Origin: Glaciimonas sp. CA11.2
GTDB taxonomy: Bacteria > Pseudomonadota > Gammaproteobacteria > Burkholderiales > Burkholderiaceae_D
Assembly: GCF_034314045.1 (NCBI RefSeq)
Contig: NZ_JAVIWL010000001.1
Coordinates: 4,588,001-4,652,000 of the forward strand
DNA: 64,000 nucleotides
Direction: 5' to 3'
Shown: in pieces, positions 34,473 to 44,604 of the stretch
Layout: each line of letters begins with the position of its first letter
How positions within the stretch are numbered: position 1 is the stretch's first letter
Translations under genes and position numbers: made by a program
Notes under the pieces: generated by a model
What the model saw: only the letters and a program-made list of their open reading frames with translations
What the model was told of the DNA's origin: nothing
Database searches by the model: none

Positions 34473-37400
34473 TTAATCCTCATCCGGATTGATATCTTCT
34501 CGAATTTGTTCAAGCATTTCCAACAGGATAGGTGCAAGTCGGAACGCCTCTTCTTGCCACTCGTACTCTGCACTTTCTTCGATCGCGCGGCACAGCGAGA
34601 TGGCAGGTCGCATATCGAGGGCCGCCATACCGCCGTGAATCCGATGCGCGATTGCCCCAAGGTGATCAAGATCAGCTAAGGCAATAGCGACAGCCAACAG
34701 TGCCATATCCTCCGTCATACTATTAACCGCAGCTTTTAACATTTCCGGCTGCCACATCTGTGATGCGACCACAGACGCTTCCGCGATCGCTTTATCACGA
34801 TCGGATTCGTCGATCACCATAGCGTTAGACACGATATGTGGCAGTGCCTTGCCCAAGCCAATAAATCGCTCCAACAGCTTTTCCAAATCATCCATCGCAA
34901 ACGGTTTAATCATATAGCCGTTCATCCCGGCGGCCTGCCCGCGTTCGCGTTCGCCCGCTAACAGGCTTGCAGTAACGGCAATGATAGGGCAAAGCACTTC
35001 ATGTGCACGCAAAGCCAGTGCCAACTCATAACCGTTCATTTCTGGCATATTCAGATCAGTCAAAATCAGATCAAAATGTTGACCGTCCTGAATCTGTCGT
35101 AATGCTTCCCGGCCACTCTCGGCTGCGCTGATACGGCAACCAAAAAACGTTAATTGTTTTTCCAAAAGAAGTCTGTTAATTGCCTGATCATCAACAATCA
35201 ACACATGCGCATCAGTTTTACGAGGGCTTCCCATCATTGCTGGCTGGATTGCTTCCTCCGCGGCTTTGCGCCCAGCCACCATCAATAAAGCATTTATTAC
35301 GGCTGATCCGGAAAGAGGATTGGCATAACCTTGATTACCCTTCAAAAAGGGCTGATAGGGCAAAGATAAGTCTAGAAACACAACCCCCTGGTGCGCCGCT
35401 TCTTCAAATTCACCGGTTTCGCTATGCCCTTCAACGCCATGCCCTGCCGTATCGACAGTCACATCAATTCGCGCTGAATACGGCTCTCTATTGTCAGGAT
35501 CATCACGCAGTTCAAGGATTACACCGGATTTCGACGTTATTACCGAGGATAAATGTGTTCCGTGTTCCAGGCTGGTATTAATTGCGAATGTAAGACCGCT
35601 CAAACTCTCATCAACCGCTATTCGTTTAGCTTGGCTTAATGTAATCGTCACAACGAAAGTCGCACCTTGACCAGGCTCAGAATCTAAAGCAATCGTACCG
35701 CCCATCGCAGCGACGAATTTTTTACAGATAAAAAGGCCCAAACCCGTACCAGAAAACTGCTGTCTCGCCACCGGTCCGCTAGCCTGACCAAATGGTTGAA
35801 AAATACGTTCCGCATCTTCTTCGTCAATACCCGGTCCGGTATCACGGACAGAAAGGCCTATGCGTGATCCATTCGGTCCCGTCGTAAGTAATTGCCCTAT
35901 TACCGTGACATTTCCGTGCATCGTAAATTTCACCGCATTATTGATCAAGTTATTAAGCACTTGTGTCAACTTAAGGGAATCACCCCACCACAAGCCCTCG
36001 AGTGCAGGATCAATGAAGCAATTCAGTTGCAAATTCTTTAACGATGCTCGCGACCAAAATCCCTGCACCACTGTCTCCAACTCTTTCGCTAAGTCGAACT
36101 CTTGACGATCTAGCTCATCGGCTTCCGTTTCACCCTTGGTGAAATCTAAGGCGTCATTTAATACGTCTTTGAGCGTTCTGGCAGAACCATCCATTGTGTG
36201 GGACAACTGGCGTTGTTCATCATCGAGTCGAGTTTTGGCCATTAGCTCGATTGAAGCCAGCATTCCATATAAAGGCGTGCGGATTTCATGACTGATTGTT
36301 GCCAGAAAAAGGCTTTTCGAAGCGCTAACCGATTCGGCAACAAGCTTGGCTTCTGCCAGCGTTTGCTCCGTACGTTCGCGATCAGTCATATCGCTCAGCA
36401 CACAAATATATACTGGCTCATCCTCGTGCATTGCTGAAGCAATGCCGATTTGGTAAAAATGTCCGTGCTGTGCATCCTCTAAAAGTAACGTGCTGTGCTG
36501 CTCTTGTTTTCCTAGTTGCTCCAGAGACGCTAAGATCGGCAACACATCGCCAGATATTAATTGATCAGTCGCATCAAATAACCGCCACCGCTCAAGCGGA
36601 ACAAACTGCCCGTTACGCAATACGACACTGCCGTCACGCACCCTTAAAACTGCCAATCCCACAGGCGATGTTTCAATGATAGTCCGATTAAAATTTTCAC
36701 TGTCAGCCAGTCGTTTTGCCTGCCTTTCTGCAGGACCTATTACTGCACGTTTGATGCGCTGCGTGCCAAGCAGAACTCCGGTAACGGCCAATAAAAACAA
36801 TAAAATTCCGACCACGATCAGCATCATTTTTTCACGCAGCATCGTCCACAAACTGACTGCATACACCACACGCCATTCGATATTTGGTACCGCGTAGCTC
36901 ACTTGGAGCATGGCATCTTTCATCCGAAACTGTAAAGAGCTACGGTGAATTTTGTAATCTTGCTCGCTATCCAGATTTCGATAAAATGCGACTTCCTCGG
37001 TAGTCGGTTTACGGCCATCAATCAACATCAATCGACCTGTGTAGGCATAAATCAATACGAGTCCAGATCTTTTTTGGAAAGCAGTCCCAGTGACCTTCGT
37101 GCGGATTAATACAGTATCCGGTGAAACGTCGGTCGAAGCGTAACCAAGAACAGTGCCATGACTATCTCGATACGGCATGAAGCAGGTAAATACCGTACGC
37201 CCAGAAAAAGGGTCGGTCATCGATTTCGTCCAATAAATACCATCCGCATTGTGCGAATCTGGATAATCGCGCAATATGCGCTCAAACTCCTCGCGCTTCT
37301 GAAGCAAAAATAACGCAATTTTTTGGGTATCTGGCTGCGACTTCAATCCTGACCGGGTGAACATTGCAAGAGAGCCATCAGCATTCATTAAGACTGATTG

Positions 37401-37913
37401 GTCACTACTTACCCGATAACCCCAAAAGACCTTATGAAAATCCGCGAGACGCCATCCAAGCGCCTGCCATTCTCTCAGTTGCAATTCGTGCTGTGGCTCA
37501 AGGAAAGTTGATGGACCCGCCCCGATAGGACGGCGAAGTATCCAAAATTCCTCAACCAGTGGAGAGGTCTGACCGGGAACCGATAAGCGTGCAGTCGGGT
37601 CAACCGGCTTTTTACAAGGCGACGTCATGCCACAAATATAATCTGGCACCACCTCCGAAAACTTACCAATGAAATATTCCTGTCGCGATATTTGCCGCAA
37701 CAGATCTGCATAATTTTCATGCGCCCATTCACTCCGGTCCCATAGCATAAACAGAAGCAAAAAACCGATAAAAAGGGCAAGCAAAAGCGACAATAAAGCG
37801 ATGATCAAATAGGTTCGCGCTTGCAAAAATCTGCGTGAAATCGTCGTTATGCGGTCTGATAAAGCAGAGTAAGCCATAAGCGCCTGTCGAGGTATTCCAT
37901 CGCAGCATAGCAT
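34473..37913 (-). CDS. BvgS/RcsC-type hybrid sensor histidine kinase with receiver and Hpt domains
   Basis: The 1,146-residue protein has membrane segments at about 36-58 and 362-384 enclosing a roughly 300-residue periplasmic sensor (contains MTDPFSGRTVFTCF and GYASTDVSPDTVLI, Cache-like). A PAS-like domain follows (about 405-515), then HisKA with His542 in ATISHEIRTPLYG. The ATPase domain shows NNLINNAVKFT, DTGPGIDEED and GTGLGLFICKKF. The receiver has LILTDLNMPEMNGYE, and a C-terminal Hpt has AIAHRIHGGMAAL. This gives a full His-Asp-His relay ready for a separate regulator. It converges with the cytochrome gene and diverges from the regulator/kinase pair at 38117. Its sensor shares a DPxSG motif with the kinase at 38830. 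Confidence 0.93.
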   Translation of the reverse strand: MLCCDGIPRQALMAYSALSDRITTISRRFLQARTYLIIALLSLLLALFIGFLLLFMLWDRSEWAHENYADLLRQISRQEYFIGKFSEVVPDYICGMTSPCKKPVDPTARLSVPGQTSPLVEEFWILRRPIGAGPSTFLEPQHELQLREWQALGWRLADFHKVFWGYRVSSDQSVLMNADGSLAMFTRSGLKSQPDTQKIALFLLQKREEFERILRDYPDSHNADGIYWTKSMTDPFSGRTVFTCFMPYRDSHGTVLGYASTDVSPDTVLIRTKVTGTAFQKRSGLVLIYAYTGRLMLIDGRKPTTEEVAFYRNLDSEQDYKIHRSSLQFRMKDAMLQVSYAVPNIEWRVVYAVSLWTMLREKMMLIVVGILLFLLAVTGVLLGTQRIKRAVIGPAERQAKRLADSENFNRTIIETSPVGLAVLRVRDGSVVLRNGQFVPLERWRLFDATDQLISGDVLPILASLEQLGKQEQHSTLLLEDAQHGHFYQIGIASAMHEDEPVYICVLSDMTDRERTEQTLAEAKLVAESVSASKSLFLATISHEIRTPLYGMLASIELMAKTRLDDEQRQLSHTMDGSARTLKDVLNDALDFTKGETEADELDRQEFDLAKELETVVQGFWSRASLKNLQLNCFIDPALEGLWWGDSLKLTQVLNNLINNAVKFTMHGNVTVIGQLLTTGPNGSRIGLSVRDTGPGIDEEDAERIFQPFGQASGPVARQQFSGTGLGLFICKKFVAAMGGTIALDSEPGQGATFVVTITLSQAKRIAVDESLSGLTFAINTSLEHGTHLSSVITSKSGVILELRDDPDNREPYSARIDVTVDTAGHGVEGHSETGEFEEAAHQGVVFLDLSLPYQPFLKGNQGYANPLSGSAVINALLMVAGRKAAEEAIQPAMMGSPRKTDAHVLIVDDQAINRLLLEKQLTFFGCRISAAESGREALRQIQDGQHFDLILTDLNMPEMNGYELALALRAHEVLCPIIAVTASLLAGERERGQAAGMNGYMIKPFAMDDLEKLLERFIGLGKALPHIVSNAMVIDESDRDKAIAEASVVASQMWQPEMLKAAVNSMTEDMALLAVAIALADLDHLGAIAHRIHGGMAALDMRPAISLCRAIEESAEYEWQEEAFRLAPILLEMLEQIREDINPDED

Positions 37914-37920
37914 CGCCCAC

Positions 37921-37952
37921 TAAGAATAATCTTTTTATCTCGGAATATTCTC
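37921..37952. promoter_or_regulatory. two RcsB-box-like sites in the divergent kinase/regulator promoter region
   Basis: TAAGAATAATCTTT (37921-37934) and CGGAATATTCTCAG (37941-37954) lie just upstream of the minus-strand kinase start and about 165 bp before the plus-strand regulator. The second has the exact GAATATTC core, the first one mismatch. Together they suggest control of both transcripts by an RcsB-like regulator. Confidence 0.45.
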
Positions 37953-38116
37953 AGACGTTTACAGTTATTTCCACATCAAAAAGAGATGTCTCTTAATTCA
38001 ATTGCCACCAATTATTGAGATAATTCTATCTGTGTCGCGGGATTTCAAGGCTCTCAAAAATATGTTCACGCGATCGCCGCCATTTTTGTGTGGAATAGAA
38101 AGATAAGGGAAATATT

Positions 38117-38833
38117 ATGTTTGAAACCCAGCAGCAATTTGAAAATATCCACACCAACGAGACATGCGACATCATAGTCGCAGACGATCATCCCATTTTG
38201 TTACATGGGGTTGAAAAAATATTGGCAACAACCAAAAACGTCCGTATTGTAGCAACCGCGCAAACGGTGTCAGACACGTTCAAAGTGCTTGAGATTTATC
38301 CATGTGACATTCTGATATGCGATTATTCTTTCTATGGCGATGAGTTCCCTGATGGCTTACCAATGATTAAAAAGATCCGACAGATATACCCTGATCTTAA
38401 AATTATCATCCTTTCTGCTCGGGATGATCTGGGAACAGCCCGTAATACGCTGGAATGTGGCGTATATGGATTCGTCCGTAAAAATAGTGACATGCGTAAC
38501 GTGATCAACGCTGTGCATGAAGTCAGATCCGGCAATAAATTTACTGACTCTGCCACCACGCAGGACATGTTAAAAAATCTCTTATCTTTAGGAAGAAACG
38601 AACGCTCACCAGCAGTCGGACGTGTCTCATACACACCTAAAGAAATTGAAACTATACGTCTACTCCAACGCGGGTTGACTCTTACGGAGATCGCGGAGTT
38701 GACGAGTCGCAGCGTCAAAACAGTCAGTGCACATAAACAGTTGTTGATGAAAAAGCTCGGCACCAAAAGTAACATTGAGTTTTTCCATACGCTCAGTAAT
38801 GAACAACTGATGTCCTCCATCACCTCGCAATGA
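38117..38833 (+). CDS. RcsB-like response regulator paired with a hybrid kinase
   Basis: The 238-residue regulator has VADDHPILLHGVEKIL, phospho-acceptor Asp69 in ILICDYSF, and the insert YGDEFPDGLPMIKKIR seen in RcsB-like receivers. The C-terminal LuxR-type domain is YTPKEIETIRLLQRGLTLTEIAELTSRSVKTVSAHKQLLMKKL. Its stop codon overlaps the start of the following kinase as ATGA, so the two are a cognate pair. Upstream lie two GAATATTC-like sites. Confidence 0.94.
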   Translation: MFETQQQFENIHTNETCDIIVADDHPILLHGVEKILATTKNVRIVATAQTVSDTFKVLEIYPCDILICDYSFYGDEFPDGLPMIKKIRQIYPDLKIIILSARDDLGTARNTLECGVYGFVRKNSDMRNVINAVHEVRSGNKFTDSATTQDMLKNLLSLGRNERSPAVGRVSYTPKEIETIRLLQRGLTLTEIAELTSRSVKTVSAHKQLLMKKLGTKSNIEFFHTLSNEQLMSSITSQ

Positions 38834-41800
38834 TCAAACATGACGAGAACAAACCGTTCTCGACACATTGTTCACAACCAGGCTCACCCAATGGAACCAG
38901 CTCCGTTCAACTTTTAGGTCAATACTATCAATGGATACTCTACGGCGGTGCCACGCTGTTTACCTTTGTCGCGCTAGTGGCAGGGTTAATCGCAGTGGCA
39001 ATGTACACAGAAAATTTTGTCCACGCGCAACGACTTCTATTCGATGACGAACAGCGTCAGGTAGAAATCAGGGTCATTACAGCAAATGCAAAAATGCGCC
39101 AAGCTATTGTAAGGCAAGAGTTTTTGCATAAGCAACGGCAATCGGACGTGGCGGGAAAAGCAACAGCTAATTTAATTCCGCTCGAACGATTTAGTTTTAT
39201 TCAACATACGGCGCGCAACATAGCCATCAATGCAGCGATTGATGCCGCCGTTGACACCGCGGTCAGCAAGTCGGACATCACATCGGGCACGCAACCTGCC
39301 GTGACTTCCGAAATTGCGGCTAATGCCGTTAACAACGGCCCCGCCAAAGCATCAACAGAAATGCTGGTGCTAACCGCGTTGAACGTTGCCAAACCGTCTG
39401 CAAAACTGGCAACGCTTCTGACACAATTTTACGATGTCTCACCTAATGTCGTCATGAATACCTTACCGGCGGTTGAGGGTTCGTACGTCATGCTTTATGA
39501 TAAAAAGAAAACTTTTTTGGGCTTGCATGCACCGCAGACGGAGATGTCGGCTAAATCGCTTCAATCTTCACATCGAAATCCAATGGAGATTCGCGCCGCA
39601 ATTGTTAAGGCCGTCGCACCTGTTGAGGCCGCACTGCAGACAATACCAGCCGCAAAACTACGCGCAGGTAAGACCATCTGGATCGCGCCCTATAAAGACC
39701 CTTTAAGCGGAAAACTGATCATCAGCCGGGCGGCCGTGACCTTTCATGGCGATAGCGCTTTTTCAGTGCTGGTCATTAGCACACCGGTTGATCTGTTCGA
39801 CCAACACTTCCTATTGCAACCGCTACCAGCAGGTTTTGGCGTAATTGCGTCAAACGGAATCGTACTTTCAGGGGCGGTCAGCGATGATGCTGGCAAACAG
39901 TCGCCCTATCAACAAAAGACATCATCATCCAGAATTGAAAAATATAGCGATACTTTGAAAGCTTTTTTCGACGGACGCGCCACGCTTGTCACCTTAAGCC
40001 ACCCTATCAGAGACACTGGCTGGACTATGGTATACACATTCAACTGGCGTATGTTGTGGGACGTACTTCACCACAAAATTTATTTTGCGCTCGGCGTCGC
40101 CTTAATGCTCAGTATCATTTTATGGACTGCCGTCTTTTTCTTCAATCGCCTGGCATTCATTCCCGTCATTCGAGAAGCGCTACGAGTGCATGACAGCGAA
40201 GCGTTTAACCGCGCTATGATGGGCGTGGCGCCATTGGGATTTTTTGTACTAAATTATCCGACAGGAGAACTCATACTGGCCAATGAACAAGCACGACATA
40301 TCGCCAGTCAAAGTCACGCCTTCGATGAGATAACGTCGTTCCATCAACGCCTGATGGCATGCTATAAAAATCAAGGTCAGTCAGGTGCAGGCGATCAGAC
40401 ACTTGCCCATGATGTATTAGAGTTGTCCGCAGCGGACGGAACATGCACCTTTGCGCTGGCGGCTTTTACCCGCACACGTTACTTGCGCAATGACGTGCTG
40501 TTATGCTGTCTTAGCGACATCACCTCCCAGAAATGTGCGGAACGTGCTCTGCAGCGTGCAAAGATAGAAGCCGACCAAGCAAATAAGGCCAAATCCATGT
40601 TTTTGGCATTAATAAGCCATGAGATAAGGACGCCTTTGCATGGCGCCACTGGCCATTTGGAGTTGCTGGAAATGGCGCCTTTAGCATCATCAGAAAGAGA
40701 ACTCGTGCAAACGATCCGTGGTTCGTTTGAATCGCTCCTGCGCATCATTAATGACATATTGGATATCTCAAGAATTGAGGCTGGCAAATTATCTCTGGAA
40801 ATTGCGCCTTTCAATCTACGTGACGCAGTGGCGTCATGTACGCACTTGTGGACACCTGCCCTCGAATCCAAATCTGTTGACTTTCAATGTCGAATCACAT
40901 CTACGGTTCCGGAGAATCTGGTCGGTGATGCTGGGCGAATCGCGCAAATTTTAAATAATTTACTATCAAATGCAGTGAAATTCACACATGTTGGTAACAT
41001 TATTCTCGACATTTCCGGCTCATCGCATCCGGATGGATATACGTTGCAGATCGGTATTCGAGATTCTGGCATCGGCATTGCGACTGAGGATCAAAAACGG
41101 CTATTTACACCCTTCAGCCAGGCGAACTCTAGTATCGCACGCGAGTTCGGTGGCACCGGTCTGGGTTTATCATTGTGTAAGCAGTTAATCGATGCGATGC
41201 AGGGAAAAATCACCATTCAGAGCGAATACGGTGCGGGGACCATTGTTCTGGTGACGCTAGTGCTGGGCCATGCGGCCGTTAATGCTATCTCACAACCAAT
41301 CGATCTCAGCGCCCTTAAACATTGGCGCATAGGTAATGCTATACCCATTACCGCGATTCGCTATATGCCGTCGATCTCGCTGTCCCAAATCCATGCACAG
41401 CCTCAGGAGCCGATCCCATCGACTGTGTTACGGGTACTCGTGGTAGAAGATGATCCTGTCAGTAAAAAATTGCTGGAGAGGCAACTATACTCATTGGGAC
41501 AGAGTAATGTCGATTTTGTCGATAATGGGAAACTGGCATTAGCGCTGGCAACCTCAGCGCCGAGCGACTATCCGTATGACTTGATATTGACCGATATGAA
41601 CTTACCGCACATGAGCGGGTACGAACTCATTTCATCTTTACGGCAGCATGGATTGGATACGCCAATTATTGTCACCAGCGCAAGTGGTGAAAATGATCAG
41701 ACAGTGGTTATTCGGCCTCAAATTGACGCTTATCTGACCAAGCCGATTTCTTTGGTTGATTTAAAAAATGCTCTGGCACGCTATTTTTTTATTAATAGTT

Positions 41801-42216
41801 CATACGCCCCACAATCTACTGGGACGAAAAGAGGCACTTCTGCTTTCGAGGCATCTATTAATCAAGCCGAGACTTTGGCAGCCACCTTCAACGACAACCT
41901 TGGTTCATCTATAGTCGATGATGACATTGCTAAGATTTTTTTGGACACGTACCGACAAGATTTACGTTCACTACTACTTGCCTTCCAGAATAGGGAGTTT
42001 GGAGCCCTCGATGGGGCTTTGCATCGGCTCAAAGGCGCACTATTGGCAATACAAGAAGATGGCTTAGCCCAACTATCGGAACAAATATGCCATGACAGTC
42101 ATCGCAATCCTTGTGTCCCAACGGTAATTGATTTGCGAAAATTCGTGAAAAATCTGCTGAAAGTCGTCCGCAATCTTCGTACGTCCCTAAACGCGAATGA
42201 TCTGAAAAATGAATGA
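38830..42216 (+). CDS. hybrid sensor histidine kinase with receiver and Hpt domains
   Basis: The 1,128-residue protein has membrane segments at about 35-58 and 417-440 and a long periplasmic sensor. The sensor includes an alanine-rich helical stretch (about 130-180) and WIAPYKDPLSGKLIISR. A PAS-like region follows (about 455-565), then HisKA with His597 in ALISHEIRTPLHG, and the ATPase domain (NNLLSNAVKFT, DSGIGIATEDQ, GTGLGLSLCKQL). The receiver has VVEDDPVSKKLL and LILTDMNLPHMSGYE, and the C-terminal Hpt has ALHRLKGALLAI. It would phosphorylate the overlapping regulator through its His-Asp-His relay. The architecture matches the kinase at 34473, suggesting an old duplication. Confidence 0.93.
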   Translation: MIKHDENKPFSTHCSQPGSPNGTSSVQLLGQYYQWILYGGATLFTFVALVAGLIAVAMYTENFVHAQRLLFDDEQRQVEIRVITANAKMRQAIVRQEFLHKQRQSDVAGKATANLIPLERFSFIQHTARNIAINAAIDAAVDTAVSKSDITSGTQPAVTSEIAANAVNNGPAKASTEMLVLTALNVAKPSAKLATLLTQFYDVSPNVVMNTLPAVEGSYVMLYDKKKTFLGLHAPQTEMSAKSLQSSHRNPMEIRAAIVKAVAPVEAALQTIPAAKLRAGKTIWIAPYKDPLSGKLIISRAAVTFHGDSAFSVLVISTPVDLFDQHFLLQPLPAGFGVIASNGIVLSGAVSDDAGKQSPYQQKTSSSRIEKYSDTLKAFFDGRATLVTLSHPIRDTGWTMVYTFNWRMLWDVLHHKIYFALGVALMLSIILWTAVFFFNRLAFIPVIREALRVHDSEAFNRAMMGVAPLGFFVLNYPTGELILANEQARHIASQSHAFDEITSFHQRLMACYKNQGQSGAGDQTLAHDVLELSAADGTCTFALAAFTRTRYLRNDVLLCCLSDITSQKCAERALQRAKIEADQANKAKSMFLALISHEIRTPLHGATGHLELLEMAPLASSERELVQTIRGSFESLLRIINDILDISRIEAGKLSLEIAPFNLRDAVASCTHLWTPALESKSVDFQCRITSTVPENLVGDAGRIAQILNNLLSNAVKFTHVGNIILDISGSSHPDGYTLQIGIRDSGIGIATEDQKRLFTPFSQANSSIAREFGGTGLGLSLCKQLIDAMQGKITIQSEYGAGTIVLVTLVLGHAAVNAISQPIDLSALKHWRIGNAIPITAIRYMPSISLSQIHAQPQEPIPSTVLRVLVVEDDPVSKKLLERQLYSLGQSNVDFVDNGKLALALATSAPSDYPYDLILTDMNLPHMSGYELISSLRQHGLDTPIIVTSASGENDQTVVIRPQIDAYLTKPISLVDLKNALARYFFINSSYAPQSTGTKRGTSAFEASINQAETLAATFNDNLGSSIVDDDIAKIFLDTYRQDLRSLLLAFQNREFGALDGALHRLKGALLAIQEDGLAQLSEQICHDSHRNPCVPTVIDLRKFVKNLLKVVRNLRTSLNANDLKNE

Positions 42217-42307
42217 GTTACACCAACCGTCCTGGGCATTACTGAACATTAATGAGGCCCAATCAGACTTAGTCAGCCTCGTATCCATCTGAGAGCAGGC
42301 CATAGGG

Positions 42308-42400
42308 CGGAAGGCAGCAAGAGTCGAACTTACGAGGGAACGGCTGACGCCCCCTACCGGGTTTGAAGCCCGGCCGCACCACCGGATGCGGTTGCCTTCC
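42308..42400 (-). tRNA. selC: tRNA-Sec (anticodon TCA)
   Basis: The 93-nt sequence folds as a bacterial selenocysteine tRNA. It has an 8-bp acceptor stem (GGAAGGCA / TGCCTTCC), anticodon stem CCGGG / CCCGG with loop CTTCAAA (anticodon TCA), a long variable arm, and the T-loop GTTCGACT. The discriminator base is G. The 3' CCA is not encoded (GCC is followed by C). It lies about 170 bp past selB on the same strand, in the same cluster as selA and the Sec-containing formate dehydrogenase. Confidence 0.96.
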
Positions 42401-42570
42401 AAGAAAACTGTACGCTGCGGAATGGATTATTTCCCATTGCCGCTTGTTCCGTATTGCTCAATAGGTACAGCTCATTAAGCACTACTTAACAGGTATCGCT
42501 GGATACCAATACTCTTTAATACTATTCAAAGATACTATTCAAAAATACCACCTGAAGAATCCAAAAACCG

Positions 42571-44604
42571 TTACAACATAACGTCGCTTCCCCACAAAGC
42601 GTTTGGCCGCAGGATGTGCGTGTCTTTCAAGCGCCGAGTATAGCCGACCCGATCAAAAAATTCCAATAATTGAATGGCCCGTTTTCGCCCGATACCGGTC
42701 GCATCCCGAAACGCGGCAGCGCTGACTAGCCGTGCTTTTGCACCGGTTGAAGCGACGCAGCCTGCTTCATCGATATCGTTTGCAAGCACTGCGACTATCC
42801 TCGCCAGGTCATCAATCTTTGAGGGATGATAAAACAGATCCTTCACAATTTGACTTACTTCAGCCCGCTTTGCTAGCTTACATAAAAGATCGCGGACCTC
42901 CGCTTCGCCAGCGCCATGCTCACGCGCCAGATCGCGCACCCAAGGCGGACTAAATCCTGCGGCCTCAAGTGAGGCTAGCAACTGAATCGCTAACGCTAGC
43001 TCATCTGCGCGCAGTTCCACGGTATGCTCAGGCAAATGCAACCATGGACCTTGTTGTACCAACATTCCGGTCGCACATAACGATGCCACCAGCGCACGCC
43101 AAAGCGACTCATCCATATCTGGTTCAACGATACGTCTTAAACGGCCAATTTGCGGACCAATATCATCGGGTGTACTCGCGTGAAAAGTCCGCAATCCTTC
43201 GATCGTGCGCGCAGCAAGTGCATCCCAGGCAGCCCGTGAAATAAGTACTGCATCACCATCCCTGATCGAAATCGATCGCGTATCGATGGGAAGAACTAGC
43301 CGCTCGGGTGGCAACTGTGATAACCGCACCAGCCCAGAACGATAAAGACCAAGCGGATTGCAGTCAAGAAGCGCGGCGCTATCGCCAGAGTCCACAAAAG
43401 CAGCAAGTGCATCGCGCCATGCATGACGTGCAGCACTGCGCCGCTTGGTCGCAGGTCCGAATGGATCAAGTACACGACCGCCGCCAATGGTGCGGGATGC
43501 TTGTGCGTTACGGATCACAAAGCGATCGCCCGGCACCGCGTGGAGAGGCGCATCAAACACAAGCTGCACCCTACTCTCCTGCCCCGGCACTATCACATCG
43601 CCATCAAGCAGCACCACGTGCGCGGTGCGATGTGCGGCACCGAGGTGGACATGCACGGGAGACCAGGACTTAAGAGAAAGTCCGGCATCGGACAATAAGC
43701 GCAGCGCACCATCAATACGCTCGGAACACTCAGCCAGTGCTGGTGACAAAATCCAGTCGCCACGACTGATCTGCTCACGTGGAACACCCACTAGATTCAA
43801 CGCTAATCGCTGACCGGCATGACCGCTTGCTGATGGACGATTTTGCGCGTGAATACTGCGCACCCGCACACGTTCGCCGCTCGGCGCCAGTATCAAAGTA
43901 TCGTCAACAGCCACGTGTCCAGCCAAGGCGGTTCCAGCGATGATTGTTCCGTGTCCAGCCAACGTAAAGACACGATCTATCGCTAATCGGAACAAGCGCT
44001 CGTCCGGCATGGAGGAAGTCGCGAGCGTGGCATCGGCAATTTGCGAAATATTTGCGTTAGTTTGGTTAGTTGCAAGGTTAACAGCTGTACCGTTCACATT
44101 ATTTGCACTGAGCGTCAAGTAGGCAAGTAGCGCCGCTACGCCTGGATCGCCAGCAATATGTGCCTGAGTGCGAAAAATCTGCGCACCAGAAAATGGCGTT
44201 GATGCAAGAAGCACGTTGATATCCTGCTCGACAGCAGCCATGCGATCGCTATCGACACGATCAATTTTGGTCAGCGCTACCGCACCCCGCTTAACGCCCA
44301 GCATGGCCAATATCGCCAGATGTTCACGTGTTTGCGGCATGATGCCATCGTCGGCGGCGATCACCAACAAAGCAAAATCAATTCCACTAGCGCCTGCGGC
44401 CATGGTGTGAATCAATTTTTCATGACCAGGAACATCAATCAGGCCCAGAACCTCACCATTGGGCAAAGGCAAATAAGCATACCCAAGCTCAATCGAGATC
44501 CCGCGTTCTTTTTCTTCTTTCAGGCGGTCAGTATCCACACCCGTCAAAGCACGCGTCAAGGTCGTCTTACCGTGATCGATATGTCCTGCGGTACCAACAA
44601 TCAT
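42571..44604 (-). CDS. selB: selenocysteine-specific elongation factor SelB
   Basis: The 677-residue protein has an EF-Tu-like GTPase domain: [14 protein letters not shown] (P-loop), [32 protein letters not shown]. The beta-barrel domains follow, then C-terminal winged helices (from about residue 430; [35 protein letters not shown] is the last) that bind the SECIS hairpin. It delivers Sec-tRNA to UGA codons marked by SECIS. Its start overlaps the selA stop by 4 bp, so selA and selB are translationally coupled. Confidence 0.97.
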   Translation of the reverse strand: MIVGTAGHIDHGKTTLTRALTGVDTDRLKEEKERGISIELGYAYLPLPNGEVLGLIDVPGHEKLIHTMAAGASGIDFALLVIAADDGIMPQTREHLAILAMLGVKRGAVALTKIDRVDSDRMAAVEQDINVLLASTPFSGAQIFRTQAHIAGDPGVAALLAYLTLSANNVNGTAVNLATNQTNANISQIADATLATSSMPDERLFRLAIDRVFTLAGHGTIIAGTALAGHVAVDDTLILAPSGERVRVRSIHAQNRPSASGHAGQRLALNLVGVPREQISRGDWILSPALAECSERIDGALRLLSDAGLSLKSWSPVHVHLGAAHRTAHVVLLDGDVIVPGQESRVQLVFDAPLHAVPGDRFVIRNAQASRTIGGGRVLDPFGPATKRRSAARHAWRDALAAFVDSGDSAALLDCNPLGLYRSGLVRLSQLPPERLVLPIDTRSISIRDGDAVLISRAAWDALAARTIEGLRTFHASTPDDIGPQIGRLRRIVEPDMDESLWRALVASLCATGMLVQQGPWLHLPEHTVELRADELALAIQLLASLEAAGFSPPWVRDLAREHGAGEAEVRDLLCKLAKRAEVSQIVKDLFYHPSKIDDLARIVAVLANDIDEAGCVASTGAKARLVSAAAFRDATGIGRKRAIQLLEFFDRVGYTRRLKDTHILRPNALWGSDVML

